DNA of 64,000 nt from Mesorhizobium sp. WSM4306 (GTDB lineage Bacteria > Pseudomonadota > Alphaproteobacteria > Rhizobiales > Rhizobiaceae): positions 62,001 to 126,000 of the forward strand of contig NZ_VFTC01000020.1 in the NCBI RefSeq assembly GCF_007003975.1. Reading direction: 5' to 3'. Every line of letters starts with the position of its first letter. Within the stretch, counting starts at the first letter, position 1. Shown piece by piece: positions 41,607 through 49,937 of this stretch. The translations under genes were made by a program, and so were the position numbers. The notes under the pieces are model-generated. The model saw nothing but the letters and a program-made list of their open reading frames with translations, did not search any database and was not told the DNA's origin.

Positions 41607-41630
41607 GTATTAGTAAACAGTATTAGTAAA
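41607..41630. promoter_or_regulatory. Tandem GTATTAGTAAA repeat
   Basis: The 11-mer GTATTAGTAAA occurs twice with a 13-bp period, in the 589-bp gene-free gap between the second ABC operon (minus) and its LacI-type regulator (plus). The gap also contains AT-rich stretches around 41456-41496 and 41775-41790 that could hold promoters. No gene is seen in it. Confidence 0.35.
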
Positions 41631-41881
41631 AGGTCTCACGTGAAGGCTCGACGGTAGCCCTGGGGCTCTTTTTGACGAACGCGCGCTGCATTGGTTGCAT
41701 TCAAGTAGCGCCTTGCAGTCTTTGGGGTTTCATCAGCGCGGAGCGCGCATAGCGGAGGCACGTCAAAGCTGCTAATAGATATAAACGCCTTCGGCCATTT
41801 CCATTAGTCGGCGGCACCAAGCTGTCTTGTCGGCCTGACAGGCTGCCGCTAGACAGGCGAGGGATTGGGGACACGAATGCC

Positions 41882-42994
41882 ATGAGCGAGACGAGGGATC
41901 CGGCCAGCGACACGGCGAAGCGGCGCAAGGCGCCGGCGAGAACCGCCAAAGGCGGCCGCGTCACCATGACCGACATCGCCAGGGCGGCCGGCTGCTCTCA
42001 GGCGACCGTCTCTTTCGTGCTCAACAATTCGCCGGGGATCAGGCTCTCGCAGCAGACGCGCGAGCGGGTGATCGACGCCGCGCGTGCGCTCGGCTACGCC
42101 GCGCCCGCCTTCTCGGCGCTGCGCAAACCGGTTCCCGCCTTCGAGGGGCTCGATGGCGTCATCGGTTTCGCCGTCGACCAGCTGGCGACCAGTCCGGAAG
42201 CCGTCGTCGCAATCGAGGGCGCTCGCCAGGCGTCATGGAATGCCGGCAACGTCTTGCTTGTGGCGCAGACCATGGGCGACGCCGTCATGGAGCCGCGCGC
42301 CATTGCGGCCCTCACCAAGCGCGGCATCTCGGCGCTGATCTACATGACCATCTTCACCCGCGAGATCACGGCGCCCGACTTTCTCTACGGCCTCGATATT
42401 CCGGTCATCCTGCTCAACTGCTACACATCCGACTATGCCTTCCCGGCCGTGGTGCCTTCCGAGATCGCCGGCGGCCAGAGCTCGACCCGGCATCTGATCG
42501 GCCACGGCCACCGACGCATCGCCACCATTACCGGCGAGCCGTGGATGCAGGCGGCGCAGGACCGGCTGAAAGGCTACCGCAGGGCGCTCGCCACCGCCGA
42601 CATCCCGTTCGATCCGGAGCTGGTGGTCGAAGGCGACTGGTCGGCAAGTGCGGGCTATGCCGCGACCGCCAAGCTTCTGGCGCTCAAAGACCGCCCGACC
42701 GCCATCTTCTGCCAGAACGACCGCACGGCCATCGGCTGCTACGAAGCGCTGAAGGAGGCAGGCCTGCACATCCCGCAGGACATTTCCGTCGTCGGCTATG
42801 ACGACGAGGAGATCGCCCGGCATCTGTTCCCGCCGCTGACGACATCGATCCTGCCGCACATGGCCATGGGCCAATGGGCGATCGAGCAGCTCGAAGTGCT
42901 GCCGCCTCCCGGCCGCGGCCGCTATCCCATCACCAAGCTCGAATGCCCGCTGGTCGAGCGCGACTCGGTGGCGGCGGTGGCGAGGCAAACCTGA
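41882..42994 (+). CDS. LacI-family transcriptional regulator (second ABC operon)
   Basis: 370 residues. The helix-turn-helix VTMTDIARAAGCSQATVSFVLNNSPGIRLSQQTRERVIDAARALGYA starts at about residue 25, after a basic linker. The ligand domain follows (LDGVIGFAVDQLATSPEAVVAIEGARQASWNAGNVLLVAQ ... RHLIGHGHRRIATITG ... PQDISVVGYDDEEIA). It is divergent from the second sugar ABC operon and is its likely regulator. Confidence 0.85.
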   Translation: MSETRDPASDTAKRRKAPARTAKGGRVTMTDIARAAGCSQATVSFVLNNSPGIRLSQQTRERVIDAARALGYAAPAFSALRKPVPAFEGLDGVIGFAVDQLATSPEAVVAIEGARQASWNAGNVLLVAQTMGDAVMEPRAIAALTKRGISALIYMTIFTREITAPDFLYGLDIPVILLNCYTSDYAFPAVVPSEIAGGQSSTRHLIGHGHRRIATITGEPWMQAAQDRLKGYRRALATADIPFDPELVVEGDWSASAGYAATAKLLALKDRPTAIFCQNDRTAIGCYEALKEAGLHIPQDISVVGYDDEEIARHLFPPLTTSILPHMAMGQWAIEQLEVLPPPGRGRYPITKLECPLVERDSVAAVARQT

Positions 42995-43078
42995 CCTGCC
43001 CATCCCGAAGCAGTCGCGATGGGCCTTGTTTTTAGGATTTGCGCCTCAGGGCAGGACGAACCCCTGGATCAAGCGCGG

Positions 43079-43405
43079 CTAGAACCGCAATATGACAAAG
43101 GAGCGCCTGCGATAGCAGCGCCTGTGCCAGCGGCCATAGCGCCAGAACCTGCGGCAATGCCGTCTCCACACGCGCCGCCTGTGGTAGCGACGATAGTGCC
43201 ATCGCCGATGGTAGATCTGCTCGACATCGCCCGGGCCTTCGTCGTCATCGAAGGCACTGGGATCCTGCTTGTCGAGTTCATCGAGAATGCCGTTGCCGAC
43301 ATTGGGAACTCCGGCCACGGCCTCGAGAGGCCGAACCGTAGTAGCAAGCGCCGCGGCCCCCGCAACGCCGAACAATGCTGTCAAGAACGATCGCCGATCC
43401 ATCAA
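43079..43405 (-). CDS. Tat-exported Arg/His/Tyr/Trp-rich protamine-like protein
   Basis: 108 residues. The N-terminal twin-arginine signal MMDRRSFLTALFGVAGAAALATTV is followed by an acidic linker (ELDKQDPSAFDDDEGPGDVEQ). The C-terminal ~45 residues are almost only Arg, His, Tyr and Trp (YHRRWHYRRYHRRRVW and on). Related proteins in rhizobia are often labelled protamine-like. Export through Tat would put a highly cationic domain in the periplasm. Function unknown; the plus-strand reading over the same DNA is less likely. Confidence 0.65.
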   Translation of the reverse strand: MMDRRSFLTALFGVAGAAALATTVRPLEAVAGVPNVGNGILDELDKQDPSAFDDDEGPGDVEQIYHRRWHYRRYHRRRVWRRHCRRFWRYGRWHRRCYRRRSFVILRF

Positions 43406-43596
43406 AAACCTCCATCAGCAAGATCTAACGAAACGGAGATAGCGCGGCGCATTGAAAAGGCCAGAGGGGAAGTGCCAGCAAGGTGTAAGGTATCTTAAGG
43501 ATGTCTTAGTCTGTCATCTGGCCAACTTGGAAAGGATGGGCGTCAACAAGGGAGAGTGCCAGATGTCGGCGCCGCTACGCGTTCGCCAAGCGTGCG

Positions 43597-44712
43597 TCAA
43601 GTCCGACACAACCCACTAATTGCTGGAAGGCCCGATGCGTTTGGAGCGACCATCGCCATTGCCTGGCTGGAGAATCCAAAGTGGTCCTTCAACACCGCGT
43701 TGACGATTGAGCGGACATCGGTGGTGACAGCCAAGTCGGTCTCCGCGTGGAGCTGATCGGCCGCCAATCCGGGCCAGCGACCGGCGATCCGCCCGCCGGC
43801 TACCGCGCCACCCATCAGGAACGCTACGCTGGCACTGCCATGGTCGGTGCCACCTTGTTCGTTGAAGTGGACGGAGCGCCCGAATTCCGTAATGCCGAGC
43901 ACAACGGTTTGACGCCAGATTGCGGCTGCCGCTTCCGAGAACGCAACGACACCACGCGCCAATGTCCCAAGGGTCGCCGAAAGGCGCGCTCCCTGAGCAA
44001 CGTGGGTATCGACGCCGTCCAACTGCAGCAGGGCCACGCGCGGACCGTCCGGCCTGGACAGCGCCTGCGCCGCGGAGGTCGCAGCTGCGGCAAAGCTGGC
44101 AGCACTCAGCGCCTGTCGCCGCGCAAGCAACGTCTGCACCGTTTCGGCTGAACCGGACGCCGCACCGAGGCAAAGGCGGGCGATGTCAAGTCCCGGATTG
44201 GCCAACGCAAGATCGAAAAGCACATCATTCGAGAGGTCGGCCGGCGCGGCACGCCAGATTGTTTGCCTTCCCTGCGACAAAACCGAAGCGGCTCTTCCTG
44301 GCCAGCCAAAATCGCCGCCGTCGACATCGCCGTCGAACAGGACCCTCTGCGCGGCGTCGTGCGATTTGCCGATATCCGGGATGCCCGTCGCGGGCAGGAT
44401 CAGCAATTCGCCGGCTGAATAGAACCGAGCAAGCGGTTCCAGCGCCGGATGAAGCGCAAACAGCGGATCAAGCTTCAAACCGAACGCGTCGTCGGACGTG
44501 TCAAGTTCTCTCGCCGTGCCTCGCACCCGCCGGAAATCCGGATCACCATGGGGCGGCAGCGCGGCCAGCGCATCAAGTCCGCCCCGAAGGTGAACGACCA
44601 GCAGCCGCGGGTGACTGTCGCCGGCAAAAACCGCCGAAGCACGCCCTGCGCTGGTCGCAAACAGCGAGGCAAGACCCAAACCCTGGAGGGCTGTGCGGCG
44701 CGTCAATTGCAT
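43597..44712 (-). CDS. DUF1501 protein, Tat-exported
   Basis: 371 residues. Twin-arginine-like signal MQLTRRTALQGLGLASLFATSAGRASA, then blocks LLVVHLRGGLDALAALPPHGDP, LALLQLDGVDTHVAQGARL-type and GITEFGRSVHFNEQGGTDHGSASVAFLMGG. These mark DUF1501, an alkaline-phosphatase-superfamily relative of unknown reaction. DUF1501 genes usually pair with DUF1800 genes; none is present, and here it overlaps an S8 protease gene by 10 bp. Start ATG 44712. Confidence 0.8.
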   Translation of the reverse strand: MQLTRRTALQGLGLASLFATSAGRASAVFAGDSHPRLLVVHLRGGLDALAALPPHGDPDFRRVRGTARELDTSDDAFGLKLDPLFALHPALEPLARFYSAGELLILPATGIPDIGKSHDAAQRVLFDGDVDGGDFGWPGRAASVLSQGRQTIWRAAPADLSNDVLFDLALANPGLDIARLCLGAASGSAETVQTLLARRQALSAASFAAAATSAAQALSRPDGPRVALLQLDGVDTHVAQGARLSATLGTLARGVVAFSEAAAAIWRQTVVLGITEFGRSVHFNEQGGTDHGSASVAFLMGGAVAGGRIAGRWPGLAADQLHAETDLAVTTDVRSIVNAVLKDHFGFSSQAMAMVAPNASGLPAISGLCRT

Positions 44713-46052
44713 TTCGGATAGTCCGGAATAGTGACGTCCGGCGTTCCGCGTGTGGAATATCCAAGCGGATCGGCATTTGGGATCACGCTCTTTTTGATCG
44801 GGACCTTCTGCAAATTCGCGGTAGGCCGAGCCAGCAGTCCTGCAAGAACTGGAGCGGCAAGGGACGTTCCCGAACAGATATTCTGTCTTAGCTCGTGATT
44901 TTTGCTCCGCCAAAGCACCTGGACGCCAACGCCTGGCTCGGACATGGCCGCGCCAAAAGCGCCGCCATCCCAAAGCAGATCACACCAATTGGCTGACACG
45001 GCGCTGCACGCGCCAATGACGATGGTGCCGGTCGGGATATAAGTGCTGTCGGATGCCGAGACACTTTTGATGAAGCCTTGCGTCGGGTTTGGAGAAAGAT
45101 ATTCCGACGCATTCGCCGGGAAAAAGGACTGTACCCACGACGCCTCGTCGTCTTCCCGCGCATTGCCCGCCGCAATCACAATACGGACTTGTTTGTTTGC
45201 AATCTCAAACAGCAGCTTGTCCATCAGACCAAGCTGGCCTAATTGGCCACCATTCCTCGCGGTCTCCATGAACTGCGAGCCCCAGCTGATGTTCAGGATT
45301 TGGCCGGCGGACGCATTGTCAAGAACGTATTTCAGGGCGACAAGCGGCGGCCCGACGATCTTCGACTTCACGCCTTCAAATGCCTTGACAATCTTGAGTG
45401 GCACCCCGGGGCTGACCCCAACGATGCCAAGGTATTCTCCACTTGTCGTACCTGGCACGCGCATTCCACCAACGATGCCTGCGACCATCGTGCCGTGACC
45501 TTGAGTGTCTGCCACGCCCATGGTCGTGCTGCATGGAGTGACCGTGCAGTTGATCCGTTCCGAAATATTAAGAAGCCCTTTTGTGACGATGTCTTCGTCG
45601 ACGCCGCTATCGATGATCCAGACTGCGGACCCGTTGGTCACAGGACTGGGCGACCCGACTACACTGCAAACGCTCGGCGGCACGAGCTTGTCACCCGTCA
45701 CAGGCGCTAGCGGCCTGCGTGCTTCGCAACCGCCATCCGCGAACAGGCTTACTTCAAGTGAGTCCGGTTCCTGATACCCTTCCGATAGAAGCTTGTTCGC
45801 TTCCTCGTCGGTAAAGCTGCCAGTGACCAGGCTAAATCCCAGATCCGGCATGTCGACAGCCTGCAGGGCTTCCCCCGACTGATTGATCTTGTTCAGGCCG
45901 GCGATAGTCGTTCGAAATCTGTCTTTGTCCGCAAGTGGCGTGATGAATGTGTGTTGCGTTACTTGCGGCTCGCCGGAGTCTTCGTCCGCGCGCGCGATCG
46001 TGGCCGCGAAAAGGGTGGCGGCGAGAAAAGTCACAAGCCAGGCGAACCTCAT
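44703..46052 (-). CDS. Secreted subtilisin-family (S8) serine protease
   Basis: 449 residues. Signal peptide MRFAWLVTFLAATLFAATIARA, a pro-region to about residue 140, then the catalytic triad: Asp148 (WIIDSGVD), His186 (GHGTMVAG) and Ser at about 397 (GTSLAAP). An oxyanion Asn lies in IVIAAGNAREDDEA. Four or more Cys residues in the mature part suggest disulfides. ATG 46052 is chosen; its 3' end overlaps the DUF1501 start. It may process exported peptides or mature its operon partner. Confidence 0.85.
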   Translation of the reverse strand: MRFAWLVTFLAATLFAATIARADEDSGEPQVTQHTFITPLADKDRFRTTIAGLNKINQSGEALQAVDMPDLGFSLVTGSFTDEEANKLLSEGYQEPDSLEVSLFADGGCEARRPLAPVTGDKLVPPSVCSVVGSPSPVTNGSAVWIIDSGVDEDIVTKGLLNISERINCTVTPCSTTMGVADTQGHGTMVAGIVGGMRVPGTTSGEYLGIVGVSPGVPLKIVKAFEGVKSKIVGPPLVALKYVLDNASAGQILNISWGSQFMETARNGGQLGQLGLMDKLLFEIANKQVRIVIAAGNAREDDEASWVQSFFPANASEYLSPNPTQGFIKSVSASDSTYIPTGTIVIGACSAVSANWCDLLWDGGAFGAAMSEPGVGVQVLWRSKNHELRQNICSGTSLAAPVLAGLLARPTANLQKVPIKKSVIPNADPLGYSTRGTPDVTIPDYPKCN

Positions 46053-46218
46053 GGATCCCCCACCATCTGCTGGTCGACTGACTGGCAGCATGCTCCCAAT
46101 AGCTCTTTCTGTCCACGGCAAAGCTTTGGAGGCGAACCGCTCGAGGGCTCTTCTTGCAGCCAAAGAAAAAGCGGCCTAGGTTGTTTTCGCACGCCTCAAA
46201 GCGCGGGGAGCAACGCTT

Positions 46219-46800
46219 GTGCCTAAGGTGAAACTCAAGCAGGGCCGACAGGCTCAGGAGATTGGCGCCTCGCTCGTGGGGGCGTGGCTGAAGGCTTTGC
46301 CGCCCGCGTTCACGGCGACTGTATCAGTGGTAGATTCGACAAGTCAGTTGACTATAACCGTCGACATGCAGAACGCATTCGCGTCCGGTGACGTCATAGC
46401 TCTGCGCACTGAAGACAAGACTGGCGGCCTTCGAAGCGTGAAGGTAGGGACGATCACCCCGGGCACTTCGGGCAAAACCTTTCGCGTTGTTGATCTTGCT
46501 GGTGCCAATATCAACTACAAAGGCAAAGATTTAAAGAATGGCGTAGTGTCGAAAGTAAAAGACCTGAATGACGCTACTCTTCTAAGCGAACTTAAGATTG
46601 TGCTGGAGCAGATCGTCGACGCGAAAGTGAAACTGGTGTGCGATGCCCCAACGGAGCTGACTGTGGTCCTGCCGGCCCTGCCGGAAGGCGTTGTCACGCG
46701 AGAGGATCTGATAGATTACCTCGGGACGTACCACAACAACGCACAGGGTCGGCACTATCATGACGAGCTTGCGTCCGCGGTCCTCTTCGGCTGCCGATAG
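46219..46800 (+). CDS. Unknown protein divergent from the S8 protease
   Basis: 193 residues from a GTG at 46219 with GGGAG upstream. I recognise no family. The middle part (TATVSVVDSTSQLTITVDMQNAFASGDVIALRTEDKTGGLRSVKVG) is beta-strand-like and the C-terminus ends TYHNNAQGRHYHDELASAVLFGCR with a penultimate Cys. No signal peptide or membrane segment. GC is visibly lower than around it, as expected for acquired DNA. It lies between the S8 protease and the cyclase gene. Confidence 0.55.
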   Translation: MPKVKLKQGRQAQEIGASLVGAWLKALPPAFTATVSVVDSTSQLTITVDMQNAFASGDVIALRTEDKTGGLRSVKVGTITPGTSGKTFRVVDLAGANINYKGKDLKNGVVSKVKDLNDATLLSELKIVLEQIVDAKVKLVCDAPTELTVVLPALPEGVVTREDLIDYLGTYHNNAQGRHYHDELASAVLFGCR

Positions 46801-46812
46801 CAAACTTCAGTA

Positions 46813-48603
46813 TCAGTTCGGCAGCCCGGCGGCGAGCAGCCCTTTGAGCAGCGTGGCCCGATCTTCCTCCAGGCGATAGGGCTCCTTGGCCACGAATCGA
46901 CTGCAAGAAAAGCTGGGCGTGGCCGCCAACACGCGAGCCGCATACAGCCTTGCGTCGCTGTCCCGGCCAAGCGCCGAGCTCGAAGCGGCCATGTAGGCCG
47001 TAACCCATGTCGGCATTGTCGACGAACGGCTCAAAGCGACCAATGCCGGCTCGGGCCGGCCCGCAATGAAGTGGACGATGCCGCGAAACGGCCAATACCA
47101 AGATGGTTCATAGAGGGGATCGAGCACCTGCGCCCGCTCGAACCATTGCATGGCTCGATCTGGTTCGCCGCCAAATGTGTAGAGGGTGCCGAGATAGGAA
47201 ACCTGCTCGGGATCGTTCGGATTGAGGTAGAGGGCCCGTGCGTAGAGTTGCGCGGCGACGTCGAAGTCTCGCAAGTGCAGCAGCACCCAGCCGAGAATGT
47301 TGAGGCAAACCGGATCGCTGGGAGAGAGCGCCACCGCCTTCTTGGCAATTGCATGCGCCTCGTCGAGCAGGGCATCGGAAGATCCCATGTCGCGAAACCA
47401 TTCCAGCTGCTTGTAGTGAGCCAGCTTGGCGTAGGCGCGCCCATAGGTCGGATCGAGGTCGATGGCGCGCTGATACCATTGCCTGGCTTCCGCTTCGGAC
47501 GCGAGGTCGCCGAGCGGCAGGGCATTGCCGCGCAGCACGCACTCATAGGCCGCCAGGTTGGCCGGCGGCTTGCGCCGCGCCTTCTCAGCACCCGCTGCCT
47601 TCAGGCGTCCGATGACTGTGCCCACGATCTTGCGGACCAGTTCGTCCTGCACATCGAATATGTCCTGATCGTCGCTGTCATAATGCTCGGCCCAAACGTC
47701 GCCGCCGGACGTCGCGTCGACCAGTTCGCACGACAGGCGGATACGCCTCCCCATCCTGCGGATTCGCCCCGCAAGCTCGAAATCGAGCCCGATATCCGAG
47801 ACCAGCTTCGGCAGGTCCACATCCTTGAGCCGCATCGAGGTATGATATGACGCGACGGAGAGCTGCGTGAACCGCGTCAGCTCGGTGATGACGTCTTCCG
47901 TGAACCCTTCGCTGAAATAGGGTTCCACGCCGCCGGTGCTGACAAATGGGCGGACCAGGATCGACGGCGTGTTCGAGCCCGAAGTCCCGGCGCCGACGCT
48001 CGGAGCGGGGCCTTCGGGTCTGTGAATAAGCGAGTAGACCGCTACGGGTCGGGGAATGTTCTTGAGCAGGAAGTCACCGCAATATTCGAAGGGCAATTGC
48101 AGCCCTGCCCGGACCTCCTCATGCACTTTTGCCGAAAGGCAAATGCCTCCGGGGGCTGCGATCTGTTCAAGGCGTGCAGCCACGTTTACACCGTCGCCGA
48201 ACACGTCTCCGTCGCCGTCGACGATAATATCGCCGAAATTTATGCCCATCCGAAGCGACAGACCGGGCGACGGCCGCTCGGGGTTTGCGAGATAGGCCTG
48301 GATAGCCACCCCGCACCGGACCGCTTCGACCGCACTGAGGAACTCCGCGACGATACCGTCGCCGGTGTTCTTCACAACGCGGCCGTCATGCCGATGAACG
48401 TAGCCTGGGATCTCGTCGTGCATCAGCGCCCGGACGCGGGTAAACGTGCCTTCCTCGTCTTCCGCCATTTGTTGCGAATAGCCGACCACGTCTGCGACCA
48501 CGATCGCAGTCAGGCGTCGCTTCAGGGCGCCGTTGTTTGCGGTCAATCCAGGCTTTGGGGTCAATCCATACCTCGGGTCGGACGTCCGAACGTACTTTAG
48601 CAC
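46813..48603 (-). CDS. Class III adenylate/guanylate cyclase with TPR repeats
   Basis: 596 residues. N-terminal cyclase domain (residues ~28-200): RRLTAIVVADVVGYSQQMAEDEEGTF with the metal Asp, GRVVKNTGDGIVAEF, and LRMGINFGDIIVDGDGDVFGDGVNVAARLEQIA. A middle region (SILVRPFVSTGG ... FEDVITELTRF) resembles the domain often fused to such cyclases. The C-terminal half contains several TPR-like repeats. It makes a cyclic nucleotide in response to an unknown signal. It is divergent from the YcaO gene across 125 bp. Confidence 0.85.
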   Translation of the reverse strand: MLKYVRTSDPRYGLTPKPGLTANNGALKRRLTAIVVADVVGYSQQMAEDEEGTFTRVRALMHDEIPGYVHRHDGRVVKNTGDGIVAEFLSAVEAVRCGVAIQAYLANPERPSPGLSLRMGINFGDIIVDGDGDVFGDGVNVAARLEQIAAPGGICLSAKVHEEVRAGLQLPFEYCGDFLLKNIPRPVAVYSLIHRPEGPAPSVGAGTSGSNTPSILVRPFVSTGGVEPYFSEGFTEDVITELTRFTQLSVASYHTSMRLKDVDLPKLVSDIGLDFELAGRIRRMGRRIRLSCELVDATSGGDVWAEHYDSDDQDIFDVQDELVRKIVGTVIGRLKAAGAEKARRKPPANLAAYECVLRGNALPLGDLASEAEARQWYQRAIDLDPTYGRAYAKLAHYKQLEWFRDMGSSDALLDEAHAIAKKAVALSPSDPVCLNILGWVLLHLRDFDVAAQLYARALYLNPNDPEQVSYLGTLYTFGGEPDRAMQWFERAQVLDPLYEPSWYWPFRGIVHFIAGRPEPALVALSRSSTMPTWVTAYMAASSSALGRDSDARLYAARVLAATPSFSCSRFVAKEPYRLEEDRATLLKGLLAAGLPN

Positions 48604-48728
48604 ATTTGCATGATGCTATCGCGCATGGCAGCGTGTAAATTGCTGCACGAAGAGCTTCGGGCGCGCGACAGGGCGAAATCCGTTCAGAAGCGCCCGCAAC
48701 GCGAAAGATTCGCACATTCGAGGTCTGC

Positions 48729-49925
48729 GTGGGGTCCAGTCTTCTTTATGGCCCGGTGGTGATCTCGGACCCATTGCTCGGCTGTCCTCTCACGGTGGCG
48801 GCCGGTCGCGTTCGCGCCGCCAGGGATGGCGATGAGAGCACTTACTTCGTGTCCGGTTGGGGCACGACAGTCGAGCAGGCGCTGCAAGGCTGCCTCTATG
48901 AGGCGGACGAGACCTACTTCGCCCAGATCATTCCCGAGGGGCGAATTCTCCGGTCGTGTGCCGATGCGATTGATGGGCAGGTCGTCGAGCCGCCCGGCAT
49001 CCTTCTTTTCAGCGAAGAGCAATATGACCGGCGAGAGGCCGGGAACCGACAGTCCCGCAACATGGTTCCGGCCCGCTGGGATAGATCCGCGCCTGAAGAC
49101 TGGATCCTGAGTGACGACAAGCTCGGTTCGGAGCAAGCCTGGGTGCCCGCGGGGCTGTGTTTCCTCGGATATGATCCCGGTGGCAAGCAATCATCTTTGC
49201 CGGCTGCCGACTCGAACGGCCTTGCGCTGGGCGTCAACCCTGAGGACGCTGCGATGAGCGCACTTCTCGAGCTGATAGAGCGAGATGCGACCTCCATCTG
49301 GTGGTACAATCGACTTGTGCTGCCTCGCATCGATCCGAAGTCGTTGGCAAGCGACACCGTATCGTCTTACGAGGACTGGCTTTGTCACCGAGGTCGCGAA
49401 TTGCGGCTTCTGCGACTTACGCTGGATTTGGCGGTGCCGATAGTTGCGGCAATCTCCAGCGACAGGTCCGGCCGATGTCCGGCGATGGGGTTTGCGGCGG
49501 GCGCATCGTGGTCAGCGGCTGCCACAAGGGCGGTTGGCGAGCTTGCGCAATGCGAAGCGAACCTTGCTCTGCTCTCCCAGCAGGCGCAGCAACAGGGAAC
49601 GACCGGCTTTACGCCCGGGGCGCGGCAGCTTTATCGCTGGCATCAGGAGACGGATCTTGGGCTGTATCGCTATTTGCAGGGTGGCGGCCCTGCCTGCGCG
49701 GATGAAGCGACACTCGACTACGCCTCATGCGTCAAACTCTGCCATGAACGAAACCTGGAAATATTCGCCGTCATCCTGATGCAGGATGAGCAGCGGTCCC
49801 TTGTCCGCATGTTCGCTCCGGGCTTGCGTTCGACCAAACCAAGGTTTGGTCCGGGCAGGCTGTATTCTGTTCCAGGCACTCTTGGCCTCAAGCCTGCGCG
49901 CTGCCGAGACCCTTTCCCGTTTTAG
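48729..49925 (+). CDS. YcaO-domain protein with TOMM-type C-terminal motif
   Basis: 398 residues from GTG 48729; the frame stays open to 48639 without another ATG/GTG. YcaO ATP-binding blocks: GWGTTVEQALQGCLYEADE (residues 43-61) and SNGLALGVNPEDAAMSALLELIERDATSIWW (162-192). The C-terminus reads MFAPGLRSTKPRFGPGRLYS and ends DPFPF, the proline-rich tail seen in cyclodehydratases that form azolines in thiazole/oxazole-modified microcins. No SagC/F-type partner, transporter or obvious Cys/Ser-rich precursor is in view. Function: ATP-dependent backbone modification of a peptide, substrate unknown. Confidence 0.8.
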   Translation: MGSSLLYGPVVISDPLLGCPLTVAAGRVRAARDGDESTYFVSGWGTTVEQALQGCLYEADETYFAQIIPEGRILRSCADAIDGQVVEPPGILLFSEEQYDRREAGNRQSRNMVPARWDRSAPEDWILSDDKLGSEQAWVPAGLCFLGYDPGGKQSSLPAADSNGLALGVNPEDAAMSALLELIERDATSIWWYNRLVLPRIDPKSLASDTVSSYEDWLCHRGRELRLLRLTLDLAVPIVAAISSDRSGRCPAMGFAAGASWSAAATRAVGELAQCEANLALLSQQAQQQGTTGFTPGARQLYRWHQETDLGLYRYLQGGGPACADEATLDYASCVKLCHERNLEIFAVILMQDEQRSLVRMFAPGLRSTKPRFGPGRLYSVPGTLGLKPARCRDPFPF

Positions 49926-49937
49926 CGCCGAAACCAG

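Noticed and set aside
43019..43498. Plus-strand 159-residue open frame over the protamine-like gene
   Set aside because: No signal, no motif, and the minus-strand frame has a convincing twin-arginine signal.
48610..48759. Small plus-strand ORF of about 49 codons just before YcaO as a precursor peptide
   Set aside because: It overlaps the YcaO start in another frame, has few Cys/Ser/Thr and many Arg, no leader-core pattern and no ribosome site.
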